From: a bacterium 1XD42-54 | GTDB lineage: Bacteria > Bacillota > Clostridia > Lachnospirales > Lachnospiraceae | DNA: 64,000 bases | Assembly (NCBI GenBank): GCA_003612585.1 | Contig: RAZH01000011.1 | Coordinates: 1 to 64,000 of the forward strand | Direction: 5' to 3' | Shown: positions 44,062-51,298 of the stretch, piece after piece | Layout of the letters: each line of letters begins with the position of its first letter | Numbering within the stretch: the first letter of the stretch is position 1 | Position numbers and translations under genes: made by a program | Notes under the pieces: model-generated | What the model saw: the letters and a program-made list of their open reading frames with translations, nothing else | The model's database searches: none | Told to the model about the DNA's origin: nothing

Positions 44062-44141
44062 TCATGTGCCTCCTTCTTCCAAAAAATAAAACCAGCCACA
44101 AGGCCGGTTACGATCAACGCTGTAATTATCTTTTTCTTCAT
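44055..44141 (-). CDS. 28 aa membrane peptide
   Basis: ATG 44141 opens MKKKIITALIVTGLVAGFIF, then WKKEAHDW and TAG. A single helix with a basic N-terminus. GAAGGTGTGCC precedes it, nearly the same ribosome binding region as the 42940 peptide. Its end holds the ribosome binding site of the 329 aa gene and overlaps its TTG start, so translational coupling is likely. Confidence 0.55.
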   Translation of the reverse strand: MKKKIITALIVTGLVAGFIFWKKEAHDW

Positions 44142-44159
44142 GGCACACCTTCTTTCTGC

Positions 44160-44543
44160 TCATTCAATCATAGACGGTGAAAACAGGATCCCCCTTATCT
44201 GCATCTGGAGGGCAAATTCTGTCATCTGCCACCTCATGCCATTGATCTCGGCATGGTCCTGATCCAGATAGTGGCAGATTCCCGCCACCCTTTCCCCGTC
44301 ACCATACATCAGATCCACGCAAGCCCCATCGGGAATGGTAAACAGCAGGACGCCGTTTGGATCCGTAAAACGGATGATCCGTTCACCAGATACTGGCGGA
44401 GCCGGTTCCGGCACACACCTCTTTTCTATTTCATAAACACCATTCTGCTCATCTGCTCTTTTTGCGGCAACTGCAAGGCTCGTGATAATAACTCCAAAAC
44501 AGCCGCCCACCATAGCTCCTACAAATACACTCATCATTCCCAT
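44160..44543 (-). CDS. DUF3789-like membrane segment with LPD28-like domain
   Basis: The first 35 residues of this 127 aa protein (MGMMSVFVGAMVGGCFGVII) form a membrane helix with a Gly-Gly-x-Phe-Gly pattern as in DUF3789 peptides. The second half reads YGDGERVAGICHYLDQDHAE and INGMRWQMTEFALQMQ, similar to the LPD28 polyvalent-protein domain. Such fusions are usual in ICEs and their role is unknown. AAAGGAG precedes the start. Confidence 0.65.
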   Translation of the reverse strand: MGMMSVFVGAMVGGCFGVIITSLAVAAKRADEQNGVYEIEKRCVPEPAPPVSGERIIRFTDPNGVLLFTIPDGACVDLMYGDGERVAGICHYLDQDHAEINGMRWQMTEFALQMQIRGILFSPSMIE

Positions 44544-44572
44544 TTCTTTATTCTCCTTTCATTCACGGGGGG

Positions 44573-44611
44573 TTGGGGTTCTCCCCAAAGTGCGTTTGGA
44601 TATCCAAACGC
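44573..44611. other. oriT: Candidate origin of transfer (oriT)
   Basis: In the 151 nt gap between two genes lies TTGGGG-TTCT-CCCCAA (44573-44588), immediately followed by AGTGCG (44589-44594). The perfect 20 bp palindrome GCGTTTGGATATCCAAACGC spans 44592-44611. An inverted repeat directly before (T)AAGTGCG is the layout of nick sites for the RSF1010/MOB-Q-like family of relaxases. It lies in the transfer module near relaxase and MobC genes. The exact nick position is inferred. Confidence 0.6.
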
Positions 44612-44694
44612 TATGCTTGCCAAACCAGTCGCACCGCCTGATTCGGTCACTCAGTCAGAGTCAGTGATTCTGATCTGCTGTATCGGTTCAAAAT

Positions 44695-44991
44695 TCACCG
44701 TGCCATCTGACGGTGCTGACTCCGGCGCTGTATCGATACCATCCTGGCATAATCCACCGCTATATCGATCAGCACCGCTTTCTCATCCTCACCGCCCTTC
44801 ATTCTGTCCAGATAGGTTTCCAGACTCATGACTGGCATATGTTTCATTCCTTCCTTTTCCATGACCAGCAAGGCCTTCTTCTCTCCGCTGATCTCTGCTT
44901 CTTTGATATGAACCTGATACTCCTGATAGCCCATTGGCAGATATCTCCGTATTCCTGTCCCTATCATCTGATAAAACTTTTCCCGGTTCAT
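44695..44991 (-). CDS. DUF5688-type N-terminal domain protein
   Basis: This 98 aa protein reads MNREKFYQMIGTGIRRYLPM, YQEYQVHIKEAEISGEKKAL, MPVMSLETYLDRMKGGEDEK and AVLIDIAVDYARM. This equals the N-terminal part of DUF5688 proteins, whose full length is normally much larger, so it is a short form. AGGAGG precedes the ATG. The ATG-TGA junction overlaps the preceding gene by 4 nt. Confidence 0.7.
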   Translation of the reverse strand: MNREKFYQMIGTGIRRYLPMGYQEYQVHIKEAEISGEKKALLVMEKEGMKHMPVMSLETYLDRMKGGEDEKAVLIDIAVDYARMVSIQRRSQHRQMAR

Positions 44992-45311
44992 TCTGCCTCC
45001 TTGATCTTAATCAGCCCATCCAGTGTCGTGCAGATGATATGGAGCCTGTCTGCCATGCTGATCTCGCTGTTCATGGTACCGGACACCTCTTTCCCGCAGA
45101 CCACCACCATCCGGCACCTCTTTAAGATCAGATGGGACATCTTGGTTTTATCCTGCTGTTCCTCTGCTACGCCATCATCCAAAAATGGCGCAAATGCATA
45201 CTGAGGACAGATAGGGACATAGCCCAATTCATAAATCTTCCGGCAGTATTTCTGTACTTTCGCCCTGCTCTCATCCGCAGGGCAGCACACATAAGCCAAC
45301 GCCTGTTCCAT
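44988..45311 (-). CDS. DUF7768/DUF4406-like protein
   Basis: From Met10 (45311, AGGAGG six bases upstream) it is 107 aa: LAYVCCPADESRAKVQKYCR, YELGYVPICPQYAFAPFLDD, LKRCRMVVVCGKEVSGTMNS and EISMADRLHI. This resembles nucleoside 2-deoxyribosyltransferase-like proteins of phages and ICEs. The pattern VYVCSPL is replaced by AYVCCPA. A nucleotide-related role is possible. Confidence 0.7.
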   Translation of the reverse strand: MEQALAYVCCPADESRAKVQKYCRKIYELGYVPICPQYAFAPFLDDGVAEEQQDKTKMSHLILKRCRMVVVCGKEVSGTMNSEISMADRLHIICTTLDGLIKIKEAE

Positions 45312-45327
45312 TGTGCGCCTCCTTTCC

Positions 45328-45386
45328 GGCATCCACATGGATGCCTATCTTTTTTATCAGAGGGAACGGTCATCCATGTGGATGCC
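45328..45386. repeat. 16 bp inverted repeat made of two palindromes
   Basis: The arm at 45328-45343 (GGCATCCACATGGATG) is the exact reverse complement of 45371-45386. Each arm is itself almost palindromic. The structure lies in the 100 nt gap between the methyltransferase gene and the DUF7768-like gene, 17 nt before the latter's start codon. No T-run follows, so it is more likely a protein site or regulatory RNA hairpin than a terminator. Confidence 0.7.
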
Positions 45387-45411
45387 TACCGCTCCTGCCC
45401 AGGTTCCATCA

Positions 45412-46233
45412 TTACGCATTCTGTCCGCTATCCTCTCCGGCTGCCGCACTCAAGGCAAACTGTACACGGTCAGTGCCGAGCTTATAATAAGCGTCCGTCA
45501 CTTCAATGCCTACTGCCTCATATCCTTCCTCCACTGCAGCGAGGATCGTTGTTCCTGCCCCGGCAAACGGATCCAGGATACGGCCTCCCGGCTCACAGAT
45601 CTGGATGATATCCTTCATTAACTGCAAGGGCTTCTCCGTCACATGGATGCGGTTCTGCGGATTCCCATAACGGAAAACACCGGGGAGGCATGACACTGGC
45701 CGGTTCACAGGCATCGGGCCATTACTTCCCCAAACGATATATTCAGCCTGCTGACGAAAGCGCCCTTTCTGCGGACGGGAATTTCCCTTATCCCACACAG
45801 CGGTTCCCCTCCAGATCCAGCCTGCCCACTGCAAGGCATCGGTGATGGACGGATACTGCCGCCAGTCAATAAACAGGCAGATGGGCGCTCCTTTTTTACA
45901 GGCTTTTCTCGCATCATACAGCCACTCTGCCATCCAATGGGTCCAGGAACGCTGGTCTTTGTTATCCCCATCAAAATCGGGCAGGGCATTCTCCGCCCTC
46001 ATGCTGCTGTACTTCTGATTGGTGGTACGGTTGCGCTCATTCTGCTTCGTACCACCGGAAGCATATGGCGGATCTGTGATCAGGGCATCAAAAATTCCCG
46101 GACGGAACGCCTGTACAAGCTGCAGCGTATCTCCATGCAGGATACGCCACCTGTCACCGCCGACAGACTCCACCGGGAATGTCCCTTCTTTCATCAGGTT
46201 ATCAAGTTGCAGGTTATTCTCCATAGGCATCAT
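45412..46233 (-). CDS. DNA methyltransferase, beta-class N4/N6 type
   Basis: The catalytic motif DALITDPPYASGG of this 273 aa protein lies near residue 45. The SAM-binding motif comes at the C-terminus (GGRILDPFAGAGTTILAAVE, then EGYEAVGIEVTDAYYKLG). That order defines beta-class amino-methyltransferases. A target-recognition stretch lies between (WTHWMAEWLYDARKACKKGA; FIDWRQYPSITDALQWAGW). No restriction endonuclease is next to it, so it is probably a protective orphan methylase. Two ATGs within nine bases could serve as start. Confidence 0.9.
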   Translation of the reverse strand: MMPMENNLQLDNLMKEGTFPVESVGGDRWRILHGDTLQLVQAFRPGIFDALITDPPYASGGTKQNERNRTTNQKYSSMRAENALPDFDGDNKDQRSWTHWMAEWLYDARKACKKGAPICLFIDWRQYPSITDALQWAGWIWRGTAVWDKGNSRPQKGRFRQQAEYIVWGSNGPMPVNRPVSCLPGVFRYGNPQNRIHVTEKPLQLMKDIIQICEPGGRILDPFAGAGTTILAAVEEGYEAVGIEVTDAYYKLGTDRVQFALSAAAGEDSGQNA

Positions 46234-46241
46234 CCTTTCCT

Positions 46242-46841
46242 TTATCGTTCTCTATCTTTTCTTTTATTCTTTTCTTTCCGGTATTCCTCCGGCGGCTCCA
46301 GTTTCCGCTGTTTTACCAATACTTCCCGTTTTCCATTCTCCAGAATGAACATATCTTCCGTGCGGTTTAAGTAATGTTCTCCCTCAAAGACATTGTCATT
46401 AACAACAAACCAGCCGCAGACGGTTCCATAAACATTGCTCTTTCTCCCAATCAGCGGGGACTGACCATTGTCTGATTGCTTGACTACCGCATTTCCGGCG
46501 AGCCTTGCATCTTCCTTCATTTCGCCACTGAAAAAGCTGCTGTTCCCCTCTGCCATTGCCCGCTCATACATTCTGGCATTGCCGCCTACCAATGCGCTCC
46601 CCCGTGCCACAGCACCATCAAACATCCGTCCGTCATCTGCAACCACAGCTTCTTCACAGCAGACCGCCTGATCATAAATCCAGCAGGTTCCCTCCTGGGA
46701 CAGATTATCTTCCGTCTGAACATATCCTCCAAGCATTCCAGGACTGACCTGCTCATTTACCTGGCATAAAGCACGGATACGGTGCAGCCATGGATACTTC
46801 GGGTGCGCATCCTCTGTAATTTCATATTTCTTCCGGCTCAT
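46242..46841 (-). CDS. Repeat-containing beta-helix-like protein
   Basis: The N-terminus of this 199 aa protein reads ITEDAHPKYPWLHRIRALCQ, then GMLGGYVQTEDNLSQEGTCW, followed by short repeats in which a Gly/Asp turn precedes Ala-x-V/M (DGAVARGSALVGGNARMYER and KEDARLAGNAVV). This is the pattern of polymer-forming left-handed helix repeats found in ICE and phage hypotheticals. The tail is basic. The function is unknown. Confidence 0.7.
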   Translation of the reverse strand: MSRKKYEITEDAHPKYPWLHRIRALCQVNEQVSPGMLGGYVQTEDNLSQEGTCWIYDQAVCCEEAVVADDGRMFDGAVARGSALVGGNARMYERAMAEGNSSFFSGEMKEDARLAGNAVVKQSDNGQSPLIGRKSNVYGTVCGWFVVNDNVFEGEHYLNRTEDMFILENGKREVLVKQRKLEPPEEYRKEKNKRKDRER

Positions 46842-47653
46842 CGGCTGGTTCCCCCTTTCTCCGGCTTCCGATGCGGCTTTTCCTTCTCCTGTCTCGGCAC
46901 ACTCAATTCCGTTTCCACATACTCGCTGATAATCCCAAGGGCCTGATAATAGTTGTCACAATTCTGCACCCTCTGAAACATCTCATCCGCTTCCTTGCTT
47001 TGCCCGTTTCTCACAAGCAGCCTTCTGGCATCTCCCATAATGGAAAAAATATTACCATCATGCCCAAGCAGTTTCATTTTCGGCCAGCGCACCGCTTTTT
47101 CCCCCTTGCCTTCCTGCTTTTGGCTTTCTATCTCCGATGCCTGCCGGAAGCAGAAATTTCTGTTGCACTGCCAGAAATGAACATTTATATTCCCGCCATC
47201 CACACGAATGTCTCTCTGCTCAAATCCTTCTCCCCACCCGTCACTGTACTGGCCGGTAATGTATTCACACAGTTTCGTCAGCTCATGGGACTCCAAATAA
47301 TCATTTAACCGGAGTGTCGTACAACCATACAAAACATGGTCTACTTCTTTTACAGACACTATCGCACTTTCCACCTTTTCTTTTATGTCCGGGCTGCCGC
47401 CAAAATACTGCATCAGGTTACATGGTTTTCCATCCACACTGCCAAATGTATTTTCTTCATCCACCATTTTCTGAATGGCATCCTTGTACTGCACAAGATC
47501 GGCTCCATCTAATGGCATTCTGCCAGAATCCCGACCCCACACGCCATCATCTTCCTCCAGATCGTCCCAATCATTTTCATCCGGAATAAATTCTGCTGTC
47601 AAAGGTGTCAGCAATTCTATCTGCATGTTTTCTTCCTGTTCCACCAGCATCAC
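46838..47653 (-). CDS. ICE protein of unknown function (271 aa)
   Basis: It has an acidic N-terminus (DENDWDDLEEDDGVWGRDSG), a central domain with HELTKLCEYITGQYSDGWGE and NVHFWQCNRNFCFRQAS, and a C-terminal helical module (LLGHDGNIFSIMGDARRLLV, then YYQALGIISEYVETE). The last module recurs in many Lachnospiraceae ICE proteins, as I remember. Met10 (47626) is an alternative start. It overlaps the following gene by 4 nt. Confidence 0.65.
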   Translation of the reverse strand: MMLVEQEENMQIELLTPLTAEFIPDENDWDDLEEDDGVWGRDSGRMPLDGADLVQYKDAIQKMVDEENTFGSVDGKPCNLMQYFGGSPDIKEKVESAIVSVKEVDHVLYGCTTLRLNDYLESHELTKLCEYITGQYSDGWGEGFEQRDIRVDGGNINVHFWQCNRNFCFRQASEIESQKQEGKGEKAVRWPKMKLLGHDGNIFSIMGDARRLLVRNGQSKEADEMFQRVQNCDNYYQALGIISEYVETELSVPRQEKEKPHRKPEKGGTSR

Positions 47654-48619
47654 CTACCTCTCCGGTGCTGTACGCACCTTTTTCTTTTCTTCCTTTTTCA
47701 TCTTTGCCAGATCCGCATAGTCCGCCCCTTCGATCTGCGGCAGGTTCTCTATGATCCGATAGGCAGCTCCGTAGGCTTTTTTTAGATTGGCACATGCCCA
47801 TCGCCCTGCAAAATCGTTATCCGTGCAGATCTCGATTTCTTCAATCTCCGGGTGCTTTGATAGAAAATACTCCAGCGCAGGCGGATTCTTCATCTCCCGG
47901 TATGTTTCCCCTTCTTTTGGCGCACTGATCCCGCCAAGCTCCAGACGGTATTTATCCAGACTGCCGCCCTCCAGCGTCAGATGGGCCAGTGCGTCAATGC
48001 AAGCTTCGTAAACCGCTACCCGCTTGGAATCCTTTTGAGGCGGCACACAAAACGCGTACGCCTTTTCACTTCCTGACTGCTCGATCTTAAAGGAATTTTT
48101 TCCATTATCATAAATCCCACGAAGAAAAGCATACCGGGCTTTCCCGTTTTCATCCCGTCCAACGAACACAGCGTTATGGTATGGTCTGCTCTCATAGAGG
48201 ATTCCCAATCTCAGGCAGTACCGGATAGCGGCCTCGCTGATGCCTCTCCCGGACAGGTATTGCAGGATCCTGCGGTTGTTCATGTTCCTTTCCGGCAGCA
48301 CAAACGGTTTCCTTTCCGGTGCCGGAATCTCCTGCGGGATATAGATAAAATTTCCTTCCTGCAGCAGACTGACCGCTTCCATAAAACTGTACCCATCTAC
48401 CTGTGTCAGAAACCGCAGAGCACTGATGCCACCGATGTCCCTCGATTTCCAGTGCCATTTGCTGGTTACCTCGTTGATCTTGAAACTGTCATGATCCGTC
48501 AGTTCCCATTCATTGATTGTCCTTGTTTTCTTAAGGCGGTAAGGCTGGTTCTCCCTCAGATACTCATACGCCCGGATTTTCTTCAGTTCCCGGATCTGTT
48601 CTTCACTGACCCATGGCAT
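47654..48619 (-). CDS. DUF3991/toprim primase-like protein
   Basis: The N-terminal DUF3991 part of this 321 aa protein reads IRAYEYLRENQPYRLKKTRT, HWKSRDIGGISALRFLTQVD, GYSFMEAV. A toprim domain follows: VAVYEACIDALAHLTLEGG (Glu motif) and IEEIEICTDNDFAGRWACAN (Asp-x-Asp motif). It is probably the element's primase for complementary strand synthesis after transfer. A zinc-binding N-terminus typical of DnaG is absent. Its ATG overlaps the metK stop (TAATG). Confidence 0.85.
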   Translation of the reverse strand: MPWVSEEQIRELKKIRAYEYLRENQPYRLKKTRTINEWELTDHDSFKINEVTSKWHWKSRDIGGISALRFLTQVDGYSFMEAVSLLQEGNFIYIPQEIPAPERKPFVLPERNMNNRRILQYLSGRGISEAAIRYCLRLGILYESRPYHNAVFVGRDENGKARYAFLRGIYDNGKNSFKIEQSGSEKAYAFCVPPQKDSKRVAVYEACIDALAHLTLEGGSLDKYRLELGGISAPKEGETYREMKNPPALEYFLSKHPEIEEIEICTDNDFAGRWACANLKKAYGAAYRIIENLPQIEGADYADLAKMKKEEKKKVRTAPER

Positions 48620-49779
48620 TACATGACGGTATTCCGCAGCGCTTCCACCTTATCTGTCCGCTCCCACGGAAATTCCTTTCTTCCAAAATGCCCATATACT
48701 GCAGTCTGTTTAAAAATCGGCCGCTTTAAGCGCAGCGTATCTATGATCTGGTTCGGTGTCAGGGCGAACACCAGTGGGATCGCCGCCGCAAGGCAGTCAT
48801 CCGCACAGATTTTTCCCGTTCCAAAAGTATCCACCTGCACCATGACTGGCTGTGCCACACCGATAGCGTAAGCGAGGGACACCTGGCATCGGCTGGCAAG
48901 GCCGGCAGCTACCATGTTCTTCGCAATATACCTGGCCATATACGCACCGGAGCGGTCTACTTTCGAACAGTCTTTTCCAGAGAAAGCCCCGCCTCCATGC
49001 GGAACAATACTTCCGTAAGTATCCACCATCAGTTTCCGGCCGGTAAGCCCGGTATCTGCATCCAGCCCGCCGCAGACAAATCTCCCTGACGGGTTGATAT
49101 AAACAGCCGTATCCTCATCCGCAGGGAGCAGCCGTAAAGCTGGAGTCAGCACTTTGTTCCTGATCTCCTGCTCCAGCTTCTTCAGGTTCTTATCCTTTGT
49201 ATGCTGGCAGGACACGACCACGCTGTCCAGACGGACTGGCCTGCCATCCTCATATTCCACCGTCACCTGTGCCTTTCCATCCGGCAAAATCCCCTCAATA
49301 AAATGGCTCCGCCTGCTGGCAGCCAGTTCCCGGACAATCCGGTTCGCCAGTACCACTGGCATCGGCAGAAACTGCGGTGTCTCGTCACATGCATAGCCGA
49401 TCATCACGCCCTGGTCCCCAGCGCCATTCTCCCATCCCGGCTGGTTAGGTGGAAGACCGCAGCGTTTCTCCCTCGAACACTCCACAGCTTTTGCAATATC
49501 CGGACTCTGCTGGTGGATCAGCGCATCCATCTCAATATTGTCCGCATGGTATCCCACATCCGAAAGAATCTTTTTCATAATCCCAAACACATATGGCTCA
49601 TGGGTACTGGTAATCTCCCCGGCTGCCAGGATCATCCCTTTCGTTGCCAGCACTTCGCAGGCTACCCTTGATTCCGGATCAAACTTCAAACACTCATCCA
49701 GAATGCTGTCTGCGATCAGGTCGCACAGTTTATCCGGATGCCCTTCCGTAACAGATTCTGCTGTATATAATCGTTTCAT
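48619..49779 (-). CDS. metK: S-adenosylmethionine synthetase
   Basis: This 386 aa enzyme from ATG 49779 reads MKRLYTAESVTEGHPDKLCD (ATP/Mg motif), NGAGDQGVMIGYA, VDTYGSIVPHGGGAFSGKDC (P-loop-like motif), then DRSGAYMARYIAKNMVAAGL. All motifs of bacterial MetK are present, so it should make SAM from ATP and methionine. Its length is normal for MetK. It is a housekeeping gene in an unusual place, inside the transfer module between a sortase and a primase gene and close to two DNA methyltransferases. Confidence 0.95.
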   Translation of the reverse strand: MKRLYTAESVTEGHPDKLCDLIADSILDECLKFDPESRVACEVLATKGMILAAGEITSTHEPYVFGIMKKILSDVGYHADNIEMDALIHQQSPDIAKAVECSREKRCGLPPNQPGWENGAGDQGVMIGYACDETPQFLPMPVVLANRIVRELAASRRSHFIEGILPDGKAQVTVEYEDGRPVRLDSVVVSCQHTKDKNLKKLEQEIRNKVLTPALRLLPADEDTAVYINPSGRFVCGGLDADTGLTGRKLMVDTYGSIVPHGGGAFSGKDCSKVDRSGAYMARYIAKNMVAAGLASRCQVSLAYAIGVAQPVMVQVDTFGTGKICADDCLAAAIPLVFALTPNQIIDTLRLKRPIFKQTAVYGHFGRKEFPWERTDKVEALRNTVM

Positions 49780-49806
49780 AATCAAATCCCAACCTTTCTT
49801 TTAAAA

Positions 49807-49845
49807 AAGGCGGGATACATCCTGATCCCGGACATACCCCGCCTT
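49807..49845 (-). terminator. Intergenic terminator before metK
   Basis: On the minus strand AAGGCGGG and CCCGCCTT pair and run into TTTTTTAA. It lies after the sortase gene and only 28 nt before the metK start codon, so metK needs its own promoter in a very small space, readthrough, or antitermination. Confidence 0.75.
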
Positions 49846-49934
49846 ACTGACATTTTTATTTCTTATTTTCTTTATTTCCCGTCCATCAAACTCAGGACAG
49901 TAATACATCTCCCATAAAGAGATTCCTGCAGATA

Positions 49935-50759
49935 TTAAGAGCCGGATCCCCGAACAGCCACTACGATGTTCCTGGCACCATTCCATTCATACGAACACGT
50001 TACCAGAGTAAGCACCTGCTTTAAGTCATCCGCTGCAGGATTTTTCCCATTGTCGAACAGTTCCAGGGCTTTTGCCTGCGCAATATAGGAAAAAAGCCCG
50101 TCCGGTTCCTGAAAAGAAACCTGCTGGAATGGGAACATAGAGACATCTGCTTTCAGGACTGCCACGACAGTATAGACAGATACGCCATCCATAGTCTGGA
50201 AAAGAACAGCCGGGTGTTCCTTGCAGTAGTCGTAAGACGCATATCTGTCAAGGTTCCCGAACATTACACCGCTGTTCATGTTATGCCCGTATATGACAAG
50301 GTTCTCCCCCTCCCGGACATCGCAGTTCCATTGCAGAAACAGGCTCCCATTGATATCTGATCCGCCCTTATAATTCCGGCGCAGATAATATTCCGGCTCA
50401 TCCGCACTGCCCTGGAGGACAGGGTAATCGATGCCTGTGTCCGGGATTGCAAGCCACCCTTTCACAGCTGGGTATTGTTCCTGTAAGGCTGCGAGATCCA
50501 CGAGGGGCGGCACAGTGCTTTTTTCCCCAGCTGGCTGCCCTTCCCCGGAGGTTTCCTCCGGAAGACGTTCTCCCGGAAAATCATCCTTCAGTGTCTCTGC
50601 CAGTTCCCGGTTTTCTTCCGGCACAGCTACCATGTGATAATACAGGATCCCCGCACTGGTACAAAAAACCAGAAGCAGGAGCAGCTGCAACATCCAGCGG
50701 ATGAAAGCCTGATATCTGCATGGATCACCGTTCCCATCCCTTTTTCCTGCTTTTTGCAT
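49935..50759 (-). CDS. srtB: Class B sortase
   Basis: This 274 aa protein has an N-terminal membrane helix (WMLQLLLLLVFCTSAGILYY) and a Glu-rich stalk. The sortase domain has the catalytic residues His in NLVIYGHNMNSGVMFGNL, Cys in VLTLVTCSYEWNGA and Arg in ARNIVVAVRG. The domain begins YPAVKGWLAIPDTGIDYPVL, a class B pattern. It probably anchors the adjacent adhesin to peptidoglycan or assembles it. The start overlaps the end of the cyclotransferase gene by 35 nt. Confidence 0.92.
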   Translation of the reverse strand: MQKAGKRDGNGDPCRYQAFIRWMLQLLLLLVFCTSAGILYYHMVAVPEENRELAETLKDDFPGERLPEETSGEGQPAGEKSTVPPLVDLAALQEQYPAVKGWLAIPDTGIDYPVLQGSADEPEYYLRRNYKGGSDINGSLFLQWNCDVREGENLVIYGHNMNSGVMFGNLDRYASYDYCKEHPAVLFQTMDGVSVYTVVAVLKADVSMFPFQQVSFQEPDGLFSYIAQAKALELFDNGKNPAADDLKQVLTLVTCSYEWNGARNIVVAVRGSGS

Positions 50760-51222
50760 TCCTGGCTTTCACTTCCTTTTCTGTCCGGCATACGGCATCC
50801 ATGATCGGCTCCGTTGGGATCCCATTCTGTTTGCACCCCTCTATGATCCCATGCAGATAAAAATCCGATGGCCGGGCTGGGTAGTCTTTATGGGGCGCAT
50901 TCATGACATACACCATGCACTGATAGGCAGTTCCATCTCCTGCCCTGACATGGATGGTTTTCTTCCCATACAGGTATGGATATCCTTCATATCGGTTCAG
51001 GCTCTTTTCACACGCCCCGGTGATCCTCCATAAAACGCCATCCACATGACTGCCCTTTTCCGGCAGGATCGTTGCCACGCCGCTTTCCGGATTCTGGCTG
51101 CAGAAAGCAAGGCGGTAATCATCCAGCCGGACATTTCCCACTACCTCTGCGGCCGGACACCTAAAGTCCATCTGATCCAGGTTCATATTGCTGCCATAGG
51201 CAAAATACAGTGTCTCTGCCAA
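50725..51222 (-). CDS. Gamma-glutamylcyclotransferase/AIG2-like protein
   Basis: From TTG 51222 (AGAAGGTGG site four bases upstream) this 165 aa protein reads TLYFAYGSNMNLDQMDFRCP (the YGSN substrate loop), LDDYRLAFCSQNPESGVATI, HVDGVLWRITGACEKSLNRY (with the catalytic-acid-type Glu) and EGYPYLYGKK. The family cleaves gamma-glutamyl-amide bonds by cyclisation. The ATG at 51306 would start inside a terminator hairpin and is rejected. An amidoligase gene lies 5 kb away. Confidence 0.85.
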   Translation of the reverse strand: MAETLYFAYGSNMNLDQMDFRCPAAEVVGNVRLDDYRLAFCSQNPESGVATILPEKGSHVDGVLWRITGACEKSLNRYEGYPYLYGKKTIHVRAGDGTAYQCMVYVMNAPHKDYPARPSDFYLHGIIEGCKQNGIPTEPIMDAVCRTEKEVKARNAKSRKKGWER

Positions 51223-51258
51223 TCTGCCACCTTCTTTCTGATCTTGGTTTAAAATATA

Positions 51259-51282
51259 GGAGCCCGCATCATGGCAGGCTCC
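51259..51282 (-). terminator. Terminator after the adhesin gene
   Basis: GGAGCC and GGCTCC form a short stem with a 12 nt loop. On the minus strand it is followed by TATATTTTAA. It lies 17 nt after the adhesin stop and 37 nt before the cyclotransferase start. Confidence 0.6.
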
Positions 51283-51298
51283 CATCGGTTTATGGCTA

